In this document: positions 36,085 through 45,825 of the stretch, piece after piece
How the letters are laid out: every line of letters begins with the position of its first letter
Position numbering within the stretch: position 1 is the first letter of the stretch
Assembly: GCA_037624485.1 (NCBI GenBank)
Contig: JASJJC010000021.1
Coordinates: 124,001 to 188,000, forward strand
DNA from: JAFMKE01 sp037624485
Lineage (GTDB): Bacteria; Bacteroidota; Bacteroidia; Chitinophagales; UBA8649
Direction of reading: 5' to 3'
Length of the DNA: 64,000 nucleotides
Translations under genes and position numbers: made by a program
The notes under the pieces: generated by a model
What the model saw: only the letters and a program-made list of their open reading frames with translations
Databases searched by the model: none
What the model was told of the DNA's origin: nothing

Positions 36085-38565
36085 ATGGCTCTGCTCAAAA
36101 AGTTATTTTGGATTCTCCTCGCTGCTGTGCTGATTTTTCTTTTAGGAATTAGTGCATTTCTGTTTATCCAAAAAGATTTTATTCGAAATCAAAGTATAAA
36201 ATCACTTAACAAGCAATTAAATACGGAAATTGATGTTGCTGGGCCTATTGATTTGTCCTTCCTAAGTAATTTTCCGAATATAAGTTTAAGCTTTAATGAT
36301 GTCATCATTGCAGATAGGCTTAGAACTAATGATACCTTAGCTTCACTTGGGAATGTTAGGCTGAATTTAAACACTTGGGCCTTACTTAATAAGGATGTAT
36401 CTATCGATGGTATAAATGCACGCGATGGATTCATCCATTTATATACAGATAAGCAGGGATTAGCTAACTACAACATTCTCAAACCTAAAGAGTCTTCTTC
36501 AGCAAGCACGCTATTGCAATTAAAAAGTATAGTACTCAATAATGTTGAGTTAATTTATGATGATGAAGAAAACAATATATATACTCATGCACTTAGTATT
36601 AGAAGTGAAATAGCGGGATCTTTTTACCAAAAAGATTTTGATTTAATGATAGATGCAGATTTGTTTAGCTATAGCTTGTTTATAGATGATGCTTCATTGT
36701 TTCCTGCTAAAAGTATTGAAGGAAAGCTTAAGCTAAAATATACTGGTGTTGAGGGGTGTCTCGCATTTGATGAAAACACGCTAAACATCCAACAGAATAA
36801 ATTCTTGGTTTCAGGGACAATTTGCAATAAAACTAAACTAATAGATCTTGTCGCGCATGCAGAGGGAAGTGACTTAAGAGAGGCACTGGGATTAGTGCCA
36901 AACGAATGGCTAGATGCAAGTAATATTGTTGGGAATGGTGCATTCAAATTAAAATCGTCAATTTTGGGAAAGTTAAAAAACCCTGCCATTCAACTGGATT
37001 TTAATATCACTCAAGGAGTTTTAGATCTTGAACAACAGCAGCTGCAACTTACTGATTTAAATTTGGACGGTTTATATCGTAAAACTAAAGACAATCAACA
37101 AAGCTTGCATATTACTAAGTTTAATACAAAAGCTGCGAACTCCTATTTAAATGGTGATCTACTTATCGCTAATCTGCACGACATTAATATTGAAGCTCAT
37201 TTAACAGCAAGCTTGAATAAGCAATTTTTAAACACTTTTCTACCTGAAGATTTTGAGGTAAAAGATGGTTCGATTGAATTGAATGAAATGACGCTTTTAA
37301 TCCACCATAACACCTTGGATAGTCTGTGGCAATTGGGTGAAATTGAGGGTGAACTTAGTTTGAATCAACTCAGTGGCCAAATACATGCTTTAGATTTACC
37401 TTTCAACTTTTCGGGTAGGTTGACAGGCAAAGAAAGCTTCCTGTCAAGTGAAGAGATCAATATCAATATCGGCGATAATCATCTAAAGTTTGATGGAGAA
37501 GTAAATAATCTCATGGAAATTATACTTAATCAAGAAAAAGAAACCATCGTCGACTTAGGGATAAATGGTAATATGAGCAGTGATTATTTTAATTTGAATG
37601 ACTTTATTCAATCCAGCGATAAAGATGAAACTAGAACGACAAAGCCTAAGGAAATTGAATTTCCGCCAATATTTGGCAACATTAAACTCGAACTTGCTCA
37701 TGTCATATTTAAAGGGCTAGATATTTATGATTTAAACATCGAGGCAATTGCAAATAATACAGCTTATACCTTTGATATTGTAGATTCAAAAACCTTAGGC
37801 GGACATTTTAGTGGCCATCTTTTAACCAACGTAGATCAAAATGATTTCGAAATCAACTTAAGTGCAGACATTCAGCATGTAGCTATTCAGGAATTGTTTT
37901 CCTCTTTTGATAATTTTGGGCAAGAAGATTGGGGAAGTGAAAATATTCATGGTCAGTTAAATGCCCAATTAGATTTTAGTGCCACCTGGTTGGATTTCAC
38001 AAACTTGGATAGTGAAAATTTCATTTTACACAGTCAGGTTAAGCTTTCAGATGGCGAGTTGATAAACTTTGCTCCTCTTATGAGTCTATCTGGGAAATTG
38101 GAGTTAGAACAATTGGAGCATTTATATTTTACAGAGTTACAAGCGGATATTACTATTGAAGATGAGTGGATATTCGTACCAATGACAACAATCCAAAGTA
38201 ATTTATTAAGTTTGGATGCTGGAGGGAAACATAGTTTTGACAACGAGATTGATTATAAGTTAGTTTTAAATTTGAAAAATCTATTAGCAGCTAAGTTTAG
38301 AAAGAAAAAAACAACAGAAGAGGATTATGTCAACGATGCTAAAGGAGGGGTTAACCTTTACATAAGTATGACAGGAACAGTCGATGATCCAATAATGTTT
38401 TTTGACAAGAAAGGCGTTAAGGACAAAATGAAAAACGACTTTATGGAGGAGAAAGAAAAATTCAAAAATCTCTTCAAAAAAGAAGAAGAAAGTGAATTCG
38501 AACATGTTGAAATTAACTTTGAAGAAATTAAAGAAGAAGATAAGTATTTAGATTGGGAAGACTAG
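36085..38565 (+). CDS. AsmA-family protein
   Basis: 826 residues. One N-terminal TM helix (about 7-28), then a long beta-rich periplasmic region. The opening block (IKSLNKQLNTEIDVAGPIDLSF, then FPNISLSFNDVII and DTLASLGNVRLNLN) is typical of AsmA-like proteins, which form hydrophobic grooves bridging inner and outer membranes for phospholipid movement. A C-terminal acidic and lysine-rich tail (about 760-826) is unusual and probably disordered. The next gene, a sensor kinase, starts 22 bp later from its own promoter element. The Mla-type genes at 42-44 kb may serve a related purpose. Confidence 0.85.
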   Translation: MALLKKLFWILLAAVLIFLLGISAFLFIQKDFIRNQSIKSLNKQLNTEIDVAGPIDLSFLSNFPNISLSFNDVIIADRLRTNDTLASLGNVRLNLNTWALLNKDVSIDGINARDGFIHLYTDKQGLANYNILKPKESSSASTLLQLKSIVLNNVELIYDDEENNIYTHALSIRSEIAGSFYQKDFDLMIDADLFSYSLFIDDASLFPAKSIEGKLKLKYTGVEGCLAFDENTLNIQQNKFLVSGTICNKTKLIDLVAHAEGSDLREALGLVPNEWLDASNIVGNGAFKLKSSILGKLKNPAIQLDFNITQGVLDLEQQQLQLTDLNLDGLYRKTKDNQQSLHITKFNTKAANSYLNGDLLIANLHDINIEAHLTASLNKQFLNTFLPEDFEVKDGSIELNEMTLLIHHNTLDSLWQLGEIEGELSLNQLSGQIHALDLPFNFSGRLTGKESFLSSEEININIGDNHLKFDGEVNNLMEIILNQEKETIVDLGINGNMSSDYFNLNDFIQSSDKDETRTTKPKEIEFPPIFGNIKLELAHVIFKGLDIYDLNIEAIANNTAYTFDIVDSKTLGGHFSGHLLTNVDQNDFEINLSADIQHVAIQELFSSFDNFGQEDWGSENIHGQLNAQLDFSATWLDFTNLDSENFILHSQVKLSDGELINFAPLMSLSGKLELEQLEHLYFTELQADITIEDEWIFVPMTTIQSNLLSLDAGGKHSFDNEIDYKLVLNLKNLLAAKFRKKKTTEEDYVNDAKGGVNLYISMTGTVDDPIMFFDKKGVKDKMKNDFMEEKEKFKNLFKKEEESEFEHVEINFEEIKEEDKYLDWED

Positions 38566-38571
38566 CCTTCT

Positions 38572-38579
38572 TATATTTG
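38572..38579 (+). promoter_or_regulatory. -7 promoter element TATATTTG for the second sensor kinase
   Basis: Exact match in the 22-bp gap after the AsmA-like gene, ending eight bases before the kinase ATG at 38588. It predicts a nearly leaderless transcript of its own. Confidence 0.6.
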
Positions 38580-38587
38580 CATATTAT

Positions 38588-40102
38588 ATGGATATATACC
38601 AGCGAAAATCAGGAATAAAAATAGTGTTACTAGTATCGGCAATACTTATTGCAGGGGGATCCTTGTGGTATACTAATCAGCTAGCTAATAAAATTGCCGC
38701 CGAAGAAGAAAATAAGGTACTCCTTTGGGCTCAAGCCTTAGAAAAGAGAGCTCACCTCGTGAAGGTTACAGGGAAATTGTTTGAGAAGATTGCTGCCAAT
38801 CAAAGAGAAGATATTGAAAATTGGGCTGCAGCGACTAGCTTAATCATTAAGGTCGAAGAGCCAAAGTCCATTACTTTTTTGAGCAAAATAATTATTGGTA
38901 ATACAAACATTCCCGTTATTCATGCAAGTAATAATAATGAAATCATTGATTATCGAAATATAGACTTTCCTTTTAATTCAGATACTACCCAATATTTGGA
39001 TAGTCTTTTTAAGTCAAGTACTTTCAGGACCTACCCTCCGGTACAAATTAATTACATCTCAGGTCAAAATTTTATTTACTACAGTGATTCAAAGATATTT
39101 TCAGAGTTAAAGCAGACCTTAAATGATTTGATAGAATCATTTATTTCTGAGATTGTGGTGAATTCTGCTTCACTTCCTGTGGTTTTAGTTAATGAGAGTC
39201 AAGAAGTTATAGCAAGTGGGAATATTGACAGCGATTTACTCTCTCCTATTATTTTGAAACAGACTTTAAATGATATAAAAGGTGAAAATATGCCGATTAT
39301 AATTGATCTAGGCGATGGAAGCAAGCGCACTGTTTATTACAAGAACTCCATTATTTTGAAACAGCTCAAAGCGTTCCCATTTGTGCAACTTTTTCTTTTT
39401 AGTATTTTAATGCTTGTCGCCTATCTTGGCTTTAGTAGTACTAGAAATGCAGAGCAGAATCGTGTTTGGGTAGGCATGGCTAAAGAGACTGCTCATCAAT
39501 TAGGAACTCCCATATCATCATTATCTGCTTGGCTAGATTATATGAGAGAAATGCCCGAGGATGCTGTTAACGATGAGCAATTTATTCATGAATTAGAGAA
39601 AGATGTTAATCGACTCGAGCTTATAGCTGAACGATTCTCAAAAATTGGCTCCAAGGCTGATTTAGAAGTAAAAAATGTTAGACCAAGTATTGAGAGAGCG
39701 GTTCAATATATGGAGAAGAGAAGTTCAGAGAAGGTCAAATTCACTCTGGAATTGGAAGAAGAAGAAACTAAATTTGCCATTAATGAGGCTTTGTTCAATT
39801 GGGTTATTGAGAATTTGATTAAAAATGCTATAGACGCTATGGAGGGAGTAGGCTCTATCAAAGTGAGGGTCTTTAAATCTAGTAAAAACGTAATCATCGA
39901 TATAATAGATTCTGGAAAAGGAGTTCCAAAAGGAAAATACGAGACTGTTTTTCAACCTGGATTTAGCACCAAAAAAAGAGGTTGGGGACTAGGATTGTCT
40001 TTGGTTAAAAGAATTATCGAAAATTATCACAAGGGAAAAATTTACATTAAAGAATCCAATGAAAATGGCACATGCTTTAGAATCAAATTACCGCTTGTTT
40101 AG
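38588..40102 (+). CDS. Orphan sensor histidine kinase
   Basis: 504 residues. TM helices about 10-28 and 260-280 flank an extracytoplasmic sensor domain. There is no HAMP. The phospho-acceptor region AKETAHQLGTPISSL (H303) departs from the common H-E-x-x-x-P box and is typical of a Bacteroidota kinase subgroup. ATPase motifs are present: NLIKNAIDAM (N), DSGKGVP (G1) and KRGWGLGLSLVKRII (G2). No response regulator is adjacent, so its partner is encoded elsewhere. Confidence 0.9.
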   Translation: MDIYQRKSGIKIVLLVSAILIAGGSLWYTNQLANKIAAEEENKVLLWAQALEKRAHLVKVTGKLFEKIAANQREDIENWAAATSLIIKVEEPKSITFLSKIIIGNTNIPVIHASNNNEIIDYRNIDFPFNSDTTQYLDSLFKSSTFRTYPPVQINYISGQNFIYYSDSKIFSELKQTLNDLIESFISEIVVNSASLPVVLVNESQEVIASGNIDSDLLSPIILKQTLNDIKGENMPIIIDLGDGSKRTVYYKNSIILKQLKAFPFVQLFLFSILMLVAYLGFSSTRNAEQNRVWVGMAKETAHQLGTPISSLSAWLDYMREMPEDAVNDEQFIHELEKDVNRLELIAERFSKIGSKADLEVKNVRPSIERAVQYMEKRSSEKVKFTLELEEEETKFAINEALFNWVIENLIKNAIDAMEGVGSIKVRVFKSSKNVIIDIIDSGKGVPKGKYETVFQPGFSTKKRGWGLGLSLVKRIIENYHKGKIYIKESNENGTCFRIKLPLV

Positions 40103-40169
40103 CCCAACTAAATTCACTGTTAAGTTGAACATTTTTCGTTAACTTTACACGAATAAACCATTAAGAATC

Positions 40170-41438
40170 ATGACTAAAGAAGTTTTAAATATTCCCCAAA
40201 AAGCGATACAATTAGAAGATAAATATGGCGCACATAATTATCATCCTTTACCGGTTGTTTTAAAAAAGGGTAAAGGTGTTTTTGTTTGGGATGTGAATGG
40301 CAAGGTCTATTTTGATTTTCTATCTGCTTATTCTGCGGTGAACCAAGGGCATAGTCATCCAAGAATTATTAAAGCCCTTACTGATCAAGCACAAGAGTTA
40401 ACCTTAACTTCAAGGGCTTTTTACAATGATTCTTTAGGCGAGTATGAACAGTACATTACCTCCTATTTTGGTTTCGACAAAGTACTGCCGATGAATACTG
40501 GTGTTGAAGCTGTTGAAACTGCCTTGAAACTTTGCAGAAAATGGGCGTATGAGAAAAAAGGTATCCCGGTTAATCAAGCTAAAATAATTATGGTAGAAGC
40601 TAATTTCCATGGGAGAACTTTAGGCGTTATTTCGGGTTCTACAGACCCTGATAGTCGAGACGGTTTTGGCCCTTACCTGCCTGGTTTAGAAGTGATTCCT
40701 TACAATGATGTAAATGCCTTGGCAAAAGCCTTAGAAGACCCTAATGTAGCCGGTTTTATGGTTGAACCCATTCAAGGAGAAGCTGGAGTGGTTGTTCCAG
40801 ACCAAGATTATTTAAGTAAATGTAAAGCATTGTGCAAGGAAGCGAATGCTCTATTTATTGCTGATGAAGTTCAAACAGGATTGGCGAGAACCGGTCGCTT
40901 ATTGGCGGTTTGCGGTGATTGCAACTGTAAAGGTTTTTGTGAAAATAAATACGAAACAAGACCAGATATTTTAATTCTAGGTAAAGCGCTATCGGGTGGA
41001 GTATACCCAGTTTCAGCAGTCTTAGCAGATGATGAGATTATGTTGTGTATTAAACCAGGCGAACATGGTTCTACTTATGGAGGAAATCCGCTAGCATGTA
41101 AGGTAGCTGTGGAAGCTTTGAAAGTTCTAAAGGACGAAAGATTAGATGATAATGCAAGATTTTTGGGTAAATACTTGCGTCAAGAACTACGAAAAATTGA
41201 AAGTCCATTAATTAATCTTGTAAGAGGAAAGGGTTTGTTAAATGCTATCGTTATAAACGATAGTCCAGAAAGTAGCACTGCATGGAACTTGTGTCTTAAA
41301 CTCCGAGATAATGGTTTACTCGCTAAACCGACTCATGGTAATATTATAAGACTAGCTCCACCTCTAGTGATAAGTAAGCAACAACTGGATGAATGTATCG
41401 AGATAATTCGAAAAACATTCGTGGAATTTAAATCCTAG
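40170..41438 (+). CDS. rocD: Ornithine aminotransferase
   Basis: 422 residues. PLP-dependent transfer of the ornithine delta-amino group to 2-oxoglutarate, linking arginine, proline and glutamate metabolism. Evidence: YGAHNYHPLPVV, MNTGVEAVETALKL, FHGRTLG, the PLP-ring Asp in IADEVQTGLARTG, and the Schiff-base Lys K272 in LGKALSGG. Between these last two sits a short Cys-rich insertion (C248, C251, C253, C257). Otherwise the length fits the family. A near-match -7 element (TAACTTTA) lies upstream. Confidence 0.94.
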   Translation: MTKEVLNIPQKAIQLEDKYGAHNYHPLPVVLKKGKGVFVWDVNGKVYFDFLSAYSAVNQGHSHPRIIKALTDQAQELTLTSRAFYNDSLGEYEQYITSYFGFDKVLPMNTGVEAVETALKLCRKWAYEKKGIPVNQAKIIMVEANFHGRTLGVISGSTDPDSRDGFGPYLPGLEVIPYNDVNALAKALEDPNVAGFMVEPIQGEAGVVVPDQDYLSKCKALCKEANALFIADEVQTGLARTGRLLAVCGDCNCKGFCENKYETRPDILILGKALSGGVYPVSAVLADDEIMLCIKPGEHGSTYGGNPLACKVAVEALKVLKDERLDDNARFLGKYLRQELRKIESPLINLVRGKGLLNAIVINDSPESSTAWNLCLKLRDNGLLAKPTHGNIIRLAPPLVISKQQLDECIEIIRKTFVEFKS

Positions 41439-41512
41439 TTTCTATTCATTCTAGAATATATAATAAACGCCCTTTGCAATTATATTGATATTTCAAGGAA
41501 ACAAGTTCAAGA

Positions 41513-42316
41513 TTAATCTAGATTCTTGCGGAAATATTTTTGCATAAAATTTATTAATCGGATAGGCATTAAGCGAGCAGCGAATTCACCAGCATGCGCT
41601 TCATTACCAATCAGAATCCGTTTTTTGTTTCTTTGAATACCTTTGACAATAACTCTAGCAGCTTTCTCGGGAGATCGTTTACTTAAAAACTTATCATGAA
41701 ATATTTGATTAAAAGCTTTATCTCCTCCTTTAGCATTTAATGAAATATTTGTATTTACTCCTCCAGGGTGAACAGCATGCATAGTTAAACCTTTATGCCT
41801 ATTTTCCGCCATTAGCGCCTCCGTATACCCCCGTATGGCAAACTTACTGGCACAATATGAACTTTGAAATTCGATACCTACAAGACCAAATAGACTGGAT
41901 ACGTTTACTAGTGCGGATTCACTTTTATTTTTTAGTTGCGGAAGAAAAACTTTACTTCCATTGACCATTCCCCAAAAATTAACCTTCATTAACCACTCAA
42001 ACTGCTCTATTGATGTCTCCTCTGCTGTCATTTTCCCTAAAGCAACTCCTGCATTATTGATAAGCACATCTGCTCCACCAAAGTCTCTTTCTATTTCATT
42101 GGCGATATTAACGAAGGAAGCATATTCACCTACATCGAAGCAATAGGTCTTAACCACATGTGAAGCGAGTTCTTTTTTAATACGCTTTAAGCCTACCTGA
42201 TCAATGTCCGTCAGACACAATCTTGCGCCCTCTGAGGCGAAATGGCGAGCCAAAGCTGCACCTATACCGGAAGCTGCACCCGTTATTACAACGAGCTTAT
42301 TTTGAAAATTTTTCAT
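41513..42316 (-). CDS. Short-chain dehydrogenase/reductase, third gene of the Mla-type operon
   Basis: 267 residues. Rossmann motif TGAASGIGAALA, the NNAG motif at 87-90, and catalytic Ser plus YxxxK (Y154, K158). The C-terminal part is longer than in minimal SDRs and basic (MPIRLINFMQKYFRKNLD), suggesting membrane association. It starts 1 bp after mlaF, so it is translated from the same mRNA as the lipid transporter genes. That hints at a lipid or acyl substrate, by inference only. Confidence 0.88.
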   Translation of the reverse strand: MKNFQNKLVVITGAASGIGAALARHFASEGARLCLTDIDQVGLKRIKKELASHVVKTYCFDVGEYASFVNIANEIERDFGGADVLINNAGVALGKMTAEETSIEQFEWLMKVNFWGMVNGSKVFLPQLKNKSESALVNVSSLFGLVGIEFQSSYCASKFAIRGYTEALMAENRHKGLTMHAVHPGGVNTNISLNAKGGDKAFNQIFHDKFLSKRSPEKAARVIVKGIQRNKKRILIGNEAHAGEFAARLMPIRLINFMQKYFRKNLD

Positions 42317-42317
42317 C

Positions 42318-43085
42318 TTACTTGTTTTGAAGTGCTGCTTCGCGAAGTTTTTTCAAGAAATCAGATGCGAAAATAAATTCATACAATTCCTTATTCTCAG
42401 TCTCTTCCATCACCTGCTCCTTAGACCCTTCCCAATGCTTATACCCTTGATGAAGAAAAGTAACCTTATCCCCGATACCCATTACTGAATTCATATCATG
42501 CGTATTTATAACGGTAGTGATATTGTATTCTACAGTAATCTCTTTGATGAGGTCATCAATTACTAAAGCTGTTTTAGGGTCAAGACCAGAGTTAGGCTCA
42601 TCACAAAACAAATATTTTGGATTCATAACTATAGCCCTCGCTATCCCTACCCTTTTCATCATTCCTCCACTTATTTCGCCAGGATATTTATCATTAGCAT
42701 TAGCTAAATTAACTCGACTTAAACAGAAGTTTACCCGCTCTGTTTTTTCTTCTAAGGACATTTCAGAAAACATATCCAGCGGAAAACGAACATTTTGCTC
42801 TACTGTTAAAGAGTCAAACAATGCATTTCCTTGAAAAAGCATTCCCATTTCATTGCGTAATTTTTTCTTCTCCTTGACTCCCATTGAACCAATTGGCCTA
42901 TTGTCATAGAGAATTTCTCCGTCTTCAGGATTAAACAAACCAACCAAACATTTTAGGAAAACCGTTTTACCCGCACCACTAGAACCAATAATTAAGTTGC
43001 ATTTTCCTTTCTGAAATTGCGTAGAAATACCCCTTAAAATATCTTGATCGCCGAAGCACTTTTTGATATTACGAACTTCAATCAT
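42318..43085 (-). CDS. mlaF: Mla-type ABC transporter ATP-binding protein
   Basis: 255 residues. Walker A GSSGAGKT (33-40), the signature ISGGMMKRVGIARA and Walker B FCDEPNSGLDP, with the Asn in place of the usual Thr (EPNSGLDP) that is frequent in MlaF-type proteins. It energises the MlaE permease for phospholipid transport between membranes. It overlaps mlaE by 4 bp (ATGA) and is followed by the SDR gene after 1 bp. An MCE-domain partner is not seen in this window. Confidence 0.9.
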   Translation of the reverse strand: MIEVRNIKKCFGDQDILRGISTQFQKGKCNLIIGSSGAGKTVFLKCLVGLFNPEDGEILYDNRPIGSMGVKEKKKLRNEMGMLFQGNALFDSLTVEQNVRFPLDMFSEMSLEEKTERVNFCLSRVNLANANDKYPGEISGGMMKRVGIARAIVMNPKYLFCDEPNSGLDPKTALVIDDLIKEITVEYNITTVINTHDMNSVMGIGDKVTFLHQGYKHWEGSKEQVMEETENKELYEFIFASDFLKKLREAALQNK

Positions 43086-43822
43086 AACAGTAAGAATGCA
43101 ATTAAAAAGTTAGCAATAATGATTACTATAGAGCTATTGACTACTGCTCTTGTACTAGCATTTCCTATCTCTAGTGCGCCACCCTTAACATAAAAACCTT
43201 GATAACAAGCTACGGAGGTAATAATGAAAGCAAATACGTAACATTTAATCAACATTATTACTATATAAAATGCTTCATGGCCATCTTGAAGGCCTCTAAC
43301 ATAATCGGCAGTACTGAAGAAATCACCAAGCACTCCTGCTATTCCGCCTCCAATAATACCAAGTCCTACCGCCATAATAATTAAAAAAGGAACAATAATT
43401 AAACCACCCAAAATCTTTGGGCCTATTAAGTATGCCGTAGTATTCACACCCATGATTTCTAATGCATCTATTTGCTCAGTAACACGCATACTACCCAGCT
43501 CAGAAGCTATATTTGAACCTACTTTACCCGCTAACAACAAAGCACATATTGTAGGAGCCATTTCAAGAATTAATGAATCTCTAACGATAATCCCCATCCA
43601 CCACATAGGAATTAAACCGATATCTAATAATTGATAGGAAAATTGTACTGCAGTAACTGCACCAACAAAAGTTGACACAATGGCAATAATAAGAACAGAA
43701 CCAATACCAATTTGGTATACCTGGCGCATGGTTTCTTTGGCATACATACTAAGATTCTCTGGACGAGTAAACATACTCGAGATCATTAAAATATACTTAC
43801 CTATGTCGTGTAGAAACCCCAT
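43082..43822 (-). CDS. mlaE: Mla-type ABC transporter permease
   Basis: 246 residues with about five to six hydrophobic segments. The permease signature is visible: YQIGIGSVLIIAIVSTFVGAVTAVQF, the GKVGSNIASELGSMRVTEQIDALEIMG loop that contacts the ATPase, and the glycine-rich helix VGLGIIGGGIAGVLG. It belongs to the MlaE/YrbE family that moves phospholipids together with MlaF and MCE proteins. It is the first gene of the operon. Confidence 0.92.
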   Translation of the reverse strand: MGFLHDIGKYILMISSMFTRPENLSMYAKETMRQVYQIGIGSVLIIAIVSTFVGAVTAVQFSYQLLDIGLIPMWWMGIIVRDSLILEMAPTICALLLAGKVGSNIASELGSMRVTEQIDALEIMGVNTTAYLIGPKILGGLIIVPFLIIMAVGLGIIGGGIAGVLGDFFSTADYVRGLQDGHEAFYIVIMLIKCYVFAFIITSVACYQGFYVKGGALEIGNASTRAVVNSSIVIIIANFLIAFLLL

Positions 43823-43837
43823 TTAAAAGAATAATGC

Positions 43838-43845
43838 CAAAGTTA
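43838..43845 (-). promoter_or_regulatory. -7 promoter element TAACTTTG for the mlaE-mlaF-SDR operon
   Basis: Exact TAnnTTTG match on the minus strand, 15 bases before the mlaE ATG. Predicted leader about ten bases. Confidence 0.55.
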
Positions 43846-43901
43846 AACAAGGCTTTTTAAAATGAACGTATATTTACCAACAATTTTAAAATTAATAACT
43901 T

Positions 43902-44606
43902 ATGAATAATATTGTAGTTAGTGGAGCCAGTCGTGGTATTGGAAAAGCGATTGCTGTGCACTTTGCACAAGCCGGTTGGAATGTGGCGTTTTGTTCTCGA
44001 AGTCAAGATAAGCTTGACAGCTTAAAAATAGAACTTGAAAAAGTGAATGCAAAAGGCAGGTTTCTTGCTTTTGCCTGTGACATGTCTAAGCAAGATGAAG
44101 TTGAAATATTTGCAGCAGCTGCAGCAGATTTTTTAGGTAGTGTGGACATTTTAGTCAATAATGCTGGCGTTTTCTTGCCCGGAAATGTTCATGATATGGA
44201 AGCAGCAGATTTTGAGTTAATGATGCGTACTAACATTATTAGCGCATTTACTCTAACTAAGGCCTTGGTTGGTGAAATGAAAAAATATAAAGAAGGTCAT
44301 ATTTTTAATATGAGCAGTATTGCAGGCTTTATGGCCTACCCTAATGGCGGAGCATATAATGTAAGTAAACATGCCTTAACGGGATATTCAAAGACATTAC
44401 GTGATGAATTAAAGCCATTCAATATCCGAGTAACAACCATTTACCCTGGTGCAACGCTGACGGATTCTTGGTCGGGAGTCGATATACCTGAATCCCGTTT
44501 TATGCCAGCTAGTGATATCGCACAAAGTATTTGGGATGTCCATCAATTGAGCAAAAGGACGGTTGTAGAAGATATTGTTTTAAGACCCCAACTAGGGGAT
44601 ATTTGA
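43902..44606 (+). CDS. Short-chain dehydrogenase/reductase
   Basis: 234 residues, a classical SDR. Nucleotide-binding GASRGIGKAIA (8-18), NNAG at 86-89, catalytic Ser near 139 and YxxxK (Y152, K156). The C-terminus is short. The substrate is unknown. It is divergent from the mlaE operon with an 80-bp gap, which contains a near-match -7 element for this gene (TATATTTA). Confidence 0.88.
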   Translation: MNNIVVSGASRGIGKAIAVHFAQAGWNVAFCSRSQDKLDSLKIELEKVNAKGRFLAFACDMSKQDEVEIFAAAAADFLGSVDILVNNAGVFLPGNVHDMEAADFELMMRTNIISAFTLTKALVGEMKKYKEGHIFNMSSIAGFMAYPNGGAYNVSKHALTGYSKTLRDELKPFNIRVTTIYPGATLTDSWSGVDIPESRFMPASDIAQSIWDVHQLSKRTVVEDIVLRPQLGDI

Positions 44607-44718
44607 CAAAAGCAGACGAAGGATAGTCCAGCCAAGGCTATTTCTATTGATTATTTAAGAAAATTATTAAAGATTTTCAATTTGGGAAAACTACCAAAAC
44701 CAAAGTTCTCGAAACTGC

Positions 44719-45702
44719 TTAAGCTATTATAGGCAGATCTGCACTACTCTTTTGAGGAACAGATGAAGGTCTGGGCTTAAGGCCAAGTAAATTAAACATG
44801 TAATTGTCCGTTCCAATTTCGGGATTCGGAGTAGTTAACAATTTGTTTCCAGCAAAGATTGAATTTGCTCCAGCCATAAAACATAATGCTTGCTCCTCCA
44901 AACTCATAATTTCTCTACCGGCAGAAATACGCACAACCGCTTGCGGCATTGTAATTCTAGCTGTAGCGACCATTCGAAGCATTTCCCATACGTCTACACG
45001 TTTATTTTGTTCTAAAGGTGTCCCCTTGATTGGCACTAAACAATTGATTGGTACTGATTCAGGTTGTGCAGGTAAATTGGCTAAAGTATGAAGCATACCC
45101 ACCCTATCTTCATCTGTTTCTCCCATTCCAATAATTCCACCAGAACAAATTTTTAGCCCTGAACCTGCAACAGCCTCAAGTGTTTCTAAACGATCCTTGT
45201 AGGTTCTAGTCGTTATTATTTTATCATAGTATTCATCTGAGGTATCCACATTATGGTTGTAAGCATTTAATCCAGCATCCTTTAATCTTCCGGCCTGCTC
45301 TGGATTTAACATCCCAAGGGTACAACAAACCTCTAAACCTTCCTCGCGAACAGCTTTAACCATTTCTAGGACATTGTCAAAATCGTGATTGTCACGAACA
45401 CGCGTACCCATACTTGATATGCAAAATCGAGTAGTTCCATTAGCTTTCGCCTCTTTCGCTTTCGCCTTCACGGCTTCCAGCTTCATCATTTTACTTGCTT
45501 TCACATCCGTTACATACTTAGAGGATTGAGAACAATACGAACAATCTTCAGGACAGCCACCTGTTTTAACCGATAGTAGCGTATTTACGACTATCTCTCC
45601 TACTTCGAAGTTATTTTTATACACTTCACTGGACTCATACATGAGTTGCAGTAATGGTTTGTTATATATTTCTGAAATTTGTGCTTTGGTCCACCGTTCC
45701 AT
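44719..45702 (-). CDS. bioB: Biotin synthase
   Basis: 327 residues. Radical-SAM enzyme that inserts sulfur into dethiobiotin. The [4Fe-4S] motif CPEDCSYC gives C50, C54 and C57. Further conserved blocks are CCTLGMLN, AYNHNVDTS and the C-terminal ISAGRE with the arginine ligand of the second cluster. Length fits. No other biotin genes are adjacent, and I saw no BirA operator. The preceding intergenic region has a -7 element. Confidence 0.96.
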   Translation of the reverse strand: MERWTKAQISEIYNKPLLQLMYESSEVYKNNFEVGEIVVNTLLSVKTGGCPEDCSYCSQSSKYVTDVKASKMMKLEAVKAKAKEAKANGTTRFCISSMGTRVRDNHDFDNVLEMVKAVREEGLEVCCTLGMLNPEQAGRLKDAGLNAYNHNVDTSDEYYDKIITTRTYKDRLETLEAVAGSGLKICSGGIIGMGETDEDRVGMLHTLANLPAQPESVPINCLVPIKGTPLEQNKRVDVWEMLRMVATARITMPQAVVRISAGREIMSLEEQALCFMAGANSIFAGNKLLTTPNPEIGTDNYMFNLLGLKPRPSSVPQKSSADLPIIA

Positions 45703-45721
45703 ATTATTTGTTTTGTCAGTA

Positions 45722-45729
45722 CAAAGATA
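45722..45729 (-). promoter_or_regulatory. -7 promoter element TATCTTTG for bioB
   Basis: Exact TAnnTTTG match on the minus strand, 19 bases before the bioB ATG. Predicted leader about 14 bases. Confidence 0.55.
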
Positions 45730-45825
45730 AAGGAGTTTTTGAATTAGAGGGAAGAATTACCTAAACTACTTTGAATTCTAGTCTTAAGGTTTTAGTCTAT
45801 AAACTGGTATTGAGTTTTAGCGAAG

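Noticed and set aside
45703..45825. Riboswitch or biotin operator near bioB
   Set aside because: The stretch upstream of bioB is short, holds a normal -7 element, and shows no structured aptamer or BirA-like palindrome.
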